Part shown: positions 5,672 to 10,519 of the stretch, piece by piece
Position numbering within the stretch: the stretch's first letter is position 1
Layout: every line of letters starts with the position of its first letter
NCBI GenBank assembly: GCA_030609125.1
Contig: JAUWCW010000043.1
Coordinates: 1 to 10,519, forward strand
Length of the DNA stretch: 10,519 nt
Direction of reading: 5' to 3'
Origin: Candidatus Rokuibacteriota bacterium
GTDB taxonomy: Bacteria; JAUVQV01
Translations under genes and position numbers: made by a program
Notes under the pieces: generated by a model
Database searches by the model: none
The model's input: only the letters and a program-made list of their open reading frames with translations
Told to the model about the DNA's origin: nothing

Positions 5672-7326
5672 GTGAACTGGATGACATTTCACATTGCCGA
5701 GGAATCCATTATCGCCCTCGTCTGTCTTCTGCTCTCACTGCGCATTTTCTCCGTATCCGCCTCGCTCGAACTGTCCCGGGACCGCAACCGCAGGAGCCGG
5801 ACCTTTCTCCTGGCGGCAGGGTTCGCCATCCTGGGCCTGAATAGCCTCATCCACGCCGTCATCCACGCCGCCGGTTTCAACCAGAACCTGCTCTACCAGA
5901 CCCTTACCGGCTACTGCCTCGGTCTTTTGACGCTGATTGTCGCCATTTCATCAGAAGACCCGTGGAAAAAGCGGGCCTTCCCGCTCCTCTACCTCCCCCT
6001 GCTCCTTCTCCTGCTGCCGCAGGTATACGAACAGTTTCCGATATTCAACGAGTTCCGCCCTCTGGTCTGGATCGTCATCGCCTATCTTTCCGGGATAGTG
6101 AGCATCCTGTACATGGCGACCTTCTACCACACCCGGCTGAACCGTTTTCTCCTCTCCGCTCTCGGCCATCTCCTGATATGCATCTCTGCGATAGCCCTCT
6201 TCTTTCCGTCCGGCATCGGTTCCAACTCCTGGATTTTCGGGCACATTCTTCGCCCCATGGGCTTTCTTGCCCTCTTTCTCAGCATCAACAGACAGGAACT
6301 CACGAACCTGAGGGAAAGTATCCTCTACAAGTTCATCACCACCTTCAGCCTCATGGCGGCCATTCCCGTCCTCGCTTTCGGAATGGTCGTCTTCTATGAA
6401 AACCTCTATCCGATACAGCTCATCAGCAAGAAGCTGATCGTTTTCCATCTCGTCCTGGTGAGCATGGCTTCCTGTCTTCTCTTCGCCCTTGTTCTCATCC
6501 TGAAGCTGATGCGTCCTCTGCTCAAGCTCAAGGAGTCGGTTGACCGGATAGCGGACGAGGGGGCTGAGGGCACCATCCTGACGAGCAGCCAGGACGAGAT
6601 CGGCACCCTGGCCGACGCCTTCAACGACATGCTTGCAAAACTGAGAGAGTCTTTCACGGAAAAGGAGCGGCTCACCAGACTCGCCGCCACCGGGGAACTG
6701 TCGGCGACTCTGGCTCACGAAATAAAGAACCCCCTCAACGCCATCGGCAGCGCCGCCCACTACCTGAAGAAGAACTTCCGGAGCGACCTGGTGCATGAGT
6801 TCGCCACGGTTATCTCCGAGGAAGCGACAAGGATCAACAAGCTCACCTCCAATCTCCTCAACTTCGCCCGGCCGCTGCGCCCCGACTTCAAACCGGCCGA
6901 CATCAACGAGCTGGTCCTCGACACAATGAACCTCCTGAAGGAGGAGAGCGAAGAAAGAGGCCTGCGAGTCGAGTCGAGGCTGCAGGAGGGTATCCCGGGA
7001 GTGCTGATCGACTACAACCAGATGAAGCAGCTGCTCATCAACCTGCTGCTCAACTCCTTCGATGCCGTTTCGGAAAAAGGGAGCATTCGCGTCAGCACGG
7101 CTGCCGTCAACGGGGACGTGCTCATTGCAGTACGAGACGACGGCTCCGGCATCGGCACGGAGGACCTGCAGCGCATCTTCAACCCCTTCTTCACCACCAA
7201 GACCAGGGGAACCGGCCTCGGCCTCGCTTTCAGCAGGAAAGTCGCGATGGAACACGGCGGTGACATCGATGTCCGAAGCGCTCCCGGAGAGGGCAGCGAG
7301 TTTACCATCCGCCTGCCGGCGAAGAC

Positions 7327-7330
<4 letters not shown>
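5672..7330 (+). CDS. Membrane sensor histidine kinase with polytopic N-terminus
   Basis: The protein has 552 residues. Residues 1-205 hold about seven hydrophobic segments with only short loops; two more (about 222-243 and 255-280) flank a short loop and lead into a HAMP domain (281-330, ending DEIGTLADAFNDM). The dimerisation domain follows with phosphoacceptor His349 in LAHEIKNPL, then an HATPase_c domain: N box at 457-464, G1 DDGSGIG (489-495), F box IFNPFFTTK (502-510) and G2 TRGTGLGLAFS. All catalytic motifs are intact. With no large periplasmic domain, it probably senses through the membrane, or senses the state of a membrane partner such as the transporter. The start is GTG at 5672 with a weak AGAGAGAG upstream; ATG at 5681 is also possible. 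It overlaps the regulator gene by ATGA. Confidence 0.92.
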
Positions 7331-8667
<1,337 letters not shown>

Positions 8668-8683
8668 CGGCGTCTTTCCCGCA

Positions 8684-8698
8684 GGCGAGTCACTCGCC
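8684..8698. repeat. Small hairpin between convergent genes
   Basis: GGCGAG (8684-8689) and CTCGCC (8693-8698) flank TCA, the stop codon of the minus-strand gene. It lies in the 22-bp gap between the regulator and the glycosyltransferase-like gene. No T-run follows on either strand, so termination is only possible, not shown. Confidence 0.3.
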
Positions 8699-10510
8699 GG
8701 GGCGAGGCGGGATGAAGACCGTCACCAGAGTCCGATATCTGAATCGCCCGTCATCAATGTGGAAGGACCGCTTCGTGTAGCCTCGCGTTCTTTCTCTGAC
8801 AGCGGCAGGGAGGACGGAAGCCGGTGATCCGGCTATGAGGGCGACGGCCGGATCCCTCGTGCTCCCGCTCCCGGCGGCATAATACCCGGGGTTGCGGTAC
8901 CTCCAGCTGAACCTGAAAGGCGAGGTCATCGCCCGGCTCTCCGACGCCGCCGGCGGGGGGGCGTGCCGGTAGCTGATCCTCCCTTTGGTGTAGATGTCCA
9001 GCAGAGGAACCGCGATGGCCGGGCTGACAGCCGATTCGTCATTCCATGAAACCAGGACCTCCACCCGGTCCTGTCCCGCTGCGTTCAGAAAAGAGCCGGC
9101 GTGCTTGAGATTCACCAGGCTCAGGTTCTGCAGAAACGGACGATAGAGGAACAGGGCGGTCACCGTGGAGAAAATCACGACCGCGTAGACGACGCAGCGT
9201 CTCGAGCGCCCATCTCGAAGACTGCCGAGGCCGTACGCCGCCGCCAAGGCCAGGAGCGGAAAGACTACCATCAGGTACCGGACCCTCCTGATCTGGAAAA
9301 GAACCGCGAGCATCGGCAAGGAGCAGGCGACGAGGTAGGAAGGGTCCTTTCTCCGCGCCGCCATGCAGGCCCCATAGGCCGCCAGTGCGATCACAAACGG
9401 GTGCACCTGGAAAGCGAAGGTGGAAAGGTTGCTCTCCCCCCACCGGAGGATCCCCGACCACTGGTAATCGAAGAGCAGAACGATCTGCTCGAGCACGACA
9501 TCACCCTTCCATGCAAGGAGAAGCGCCGGTATCGCCGCCGCTGCCAGAAACAGCGCTCCGGCCCTTCGGACGGTCGTGCCCTTCGGGACTTGAGGGTCCC
9601 GTCCCGCCGGAATCACCGCCAGCGCCAGCAGGAGCGCCGGCCACAGCGAATACTTTGAAAGGAAGGCTCCCGTAAAGGCGGCCACGGCAAACAGGAATCT
9701 GTGCAGCCCTCCGTTTCTCGTGTGGTCCAGGGCAAGACAGATTGACAGCGTAAGGAAGAACATGGCGGCAACGTCTCCGAGCATGAGCGGCACCTGGGTG
9801 ATGAGGTAGGGGGATCCGGCGAGGAGCAGCCCGGCCAGGAAACCGGCCTCTCTCCCCCACAGCAAGCGTCCGATCCTGTACGTGGCGGCGACAGTGGCGG
9901 CATAAAAAACTGTGTTGAGAAACTGGACCGCGGCCCGGGACTCGCCGAAGTATTTGAAAATCAGTCCGTAGAGCAATGCCGGCAGCGGCAGGTCCGTCCA
10001 GGCGTCTATGCTTCGTCCCCACTCGCTGAGGAAAGAGGCGAGTCCGTAGACCGCCAGGTGCTTGGCCTGGGTGAAGTAGCGGGAGGCGTCGATGACGACT
10101 TCGGGCACACTCCATAACAGGGGCGCGACGGATAACGGCACCAGCAGCAGGAGGACCATCCTGCTGCGGTGGGAGAGACGAAACCGTGACAGCAGCAAGG
10201 CCGCGGCCACCCCGGCGCTCTGCAGCATGAAGATCGCCGCGGCATCCCTGCCCTCGACCGCCCATCGCCAGGAGGTCAGGGTGTTGTCATCAGCGGAGCT
10301 CAAAACCAGCAGGAGGGGGAACACGGCCATCGCCGCAATCCCGAGGAGCAGAAGTCGGTTCGTTCCAGGATGTCCACCGAGGGTTTCCTTCCACCCCATG
10401 CTTCCGCTCATCGCAACGCTTCCCATGGCTCGACCTCGTGCTTCAAGCGATGCTCCTCCATGATATTCCTCAGGGTCCCGTCTCCTGCTCACCATGAACC
10501 CTTCCGGCAC
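8690..10510 (-). CDS. GT39/ArnT-like polytopic membrane glycosyltransferase
   Basis: The reading is 606 residues from GTG at 10510, where GGAG lies 5 nt upstream at the window edge. The frame stays open to the edge, and ATG at 10426 (with GAGG 7 nt before) is an equally good start that would remove 28 residues of low-complexity hydrophilic sequence. The protein has about ten membrane segments from residue 52 to 460, then a soluble C-terminal domain of about 140 residues. Asp141 in VIDASRYFTQAKHL after the first long segments, the later DLPLPALLYGL, and GDVAAMFFLTLSICLAL resemble PMT_2/GT-C enzymes, which transfer a sugar from a polyprenyl-phosphate donor on the outer face of the membrane. Substrate is unknown. 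It converges on the regulator and is probably unrelated to the sulfur operon. Confidence 0.75.
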   Translation of the reverse strand: MPEGFMVSRRRDPEEYHGGASLEARGRAMGSVAMSGSMGWKETLGGHPGTNRLLLLGIAAMAVFPLLLVLSSADDNTLTSWRWAVEGRDAAAIFMLQSAGVAAALLLSRFRLSHRSRMVLLLLVPLSVAPLLWSVPEVVIDASRYFTQAKHLAVYGLASFLSEWGRSIDAWTDLPLPALLYGLIFKYFGESRAAVQFLNTVFYAATVAATYRIGRLLWGREAGFLAGLLLAGSPYLITQVPLMLGDVAAMFFLTLSICLALDHTRNGGLHRFLFAVAAFTGAFLSKYSLWPALLLALAVIPAGRDPQVPKGTTVRRAGALFLAAAAIPALLLAWKGDVVLEQIVLLFDYQWSGILRWGESNLSTFAFQVHPFVIALAAYGACMAARRKDPSYLVACSLPMLAVLFQIRRVRYLMVVFPLLALAAAYGLGSLRDGRSRRCVVYAVVIFSTVTALFLYRPFLQNLSLVNLKHAGSFLNAAGQDRVEVLVSWNDESAVSPAIAVPLLDIYTKGRISYRHAPPPAASESRAMTSPFRFSWRYRNPGYYAAGSGSTRDPAVALIAGSPASVLPAAVRERTRGYTKRSFHIDDGRFRYRTLVTVFIPPRPGE

Positions 10511-10519
10511 ACAATCTCC

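Noticed and set aside
5951-7255. Long open frame antisense to the histidine kinase (434 codons)
   Set aside because: It mirrors the kinase codon bias in a GC-rich gene; the translation has no family motifs and the kinase motifs on the plus strand are complete.

Overview
The window comes from a GC-rich bacterium. It carries a probable selenocysteine-containing thiol oxidoreductase, a sulfur (or selenium) uptake and trafficking operon, a sigma-54-type two-component system and a GT-C type membrane glycosyltransferase. UGA-encoded selenocysteine in a DsbA-like protein, a YeeE/TusA/rhodanese cluster and an NtrC-class regulator together suggest an anaerobic, sulfur-active member of the Desulfobacterota or former Deltaproteobacteria. 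This placement is inferred from gene content; no marker gene is present.

Layout. Bases 1-338 hold no convincing gene. Three TGGTACA repeats near 150-236 look like one end of an IS21-like insertion element, followed by a possible extended -10 promoter. A plus-strand gene at 339-1184 encodes an exported DsbA-family protein. Its catalytic CxxC is written UGA-Pro-Tyr-Cys, so it reads as one 281-residue selenoprotein rather than two broken ORFs. Bases 1185-1404 are a convergent gap with an 18-bp perfect hairpin. A six-gene minus-strand operon (5234 down to 1405) follows in the order: YeeE/YedE transporter, TusA-like sulfur carrier, two short single-span membrane proteins that resemble each other, a UspA-like protein, and an exported tandem rhodanese. 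Bases 5235-5671 are a divergent regulatory region with a textbook sigma-54 promoter (TGGCACG-N4-TTGC) aimed at the operon and, further upstream, two inverted repeats sharing a GGGAC core. On the plus strand a polytopic histidine kinase (5672-7330) overlaps an NtrC-family response regulator (7327-8667) by ATGA. The last gene, on the minus strand (8690-10510), is a large GT39/ArnT-like membrane protein and appears unrelated.

How the parts may work together. The kinase and regulator are divergent from an operon that has a perfect sigma-54 promoter, so the simplest model is that they activate it. The operon would import a reduced sulfur or selenium species (YeeE), carry it as a persulfide or selenide on TusA, and process it in the periplasm with the rhodanese. 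The selenoprotein converges on the operon from the other side, which makes a link to selenium plausible but unproven. The most unusual points are the Sec-DsbA protein fused to a short beta-propeller-like segment, the paired small membrane proteins, and a GAFTCA variant of the GAFTGA loop in the sigma-54 activator.
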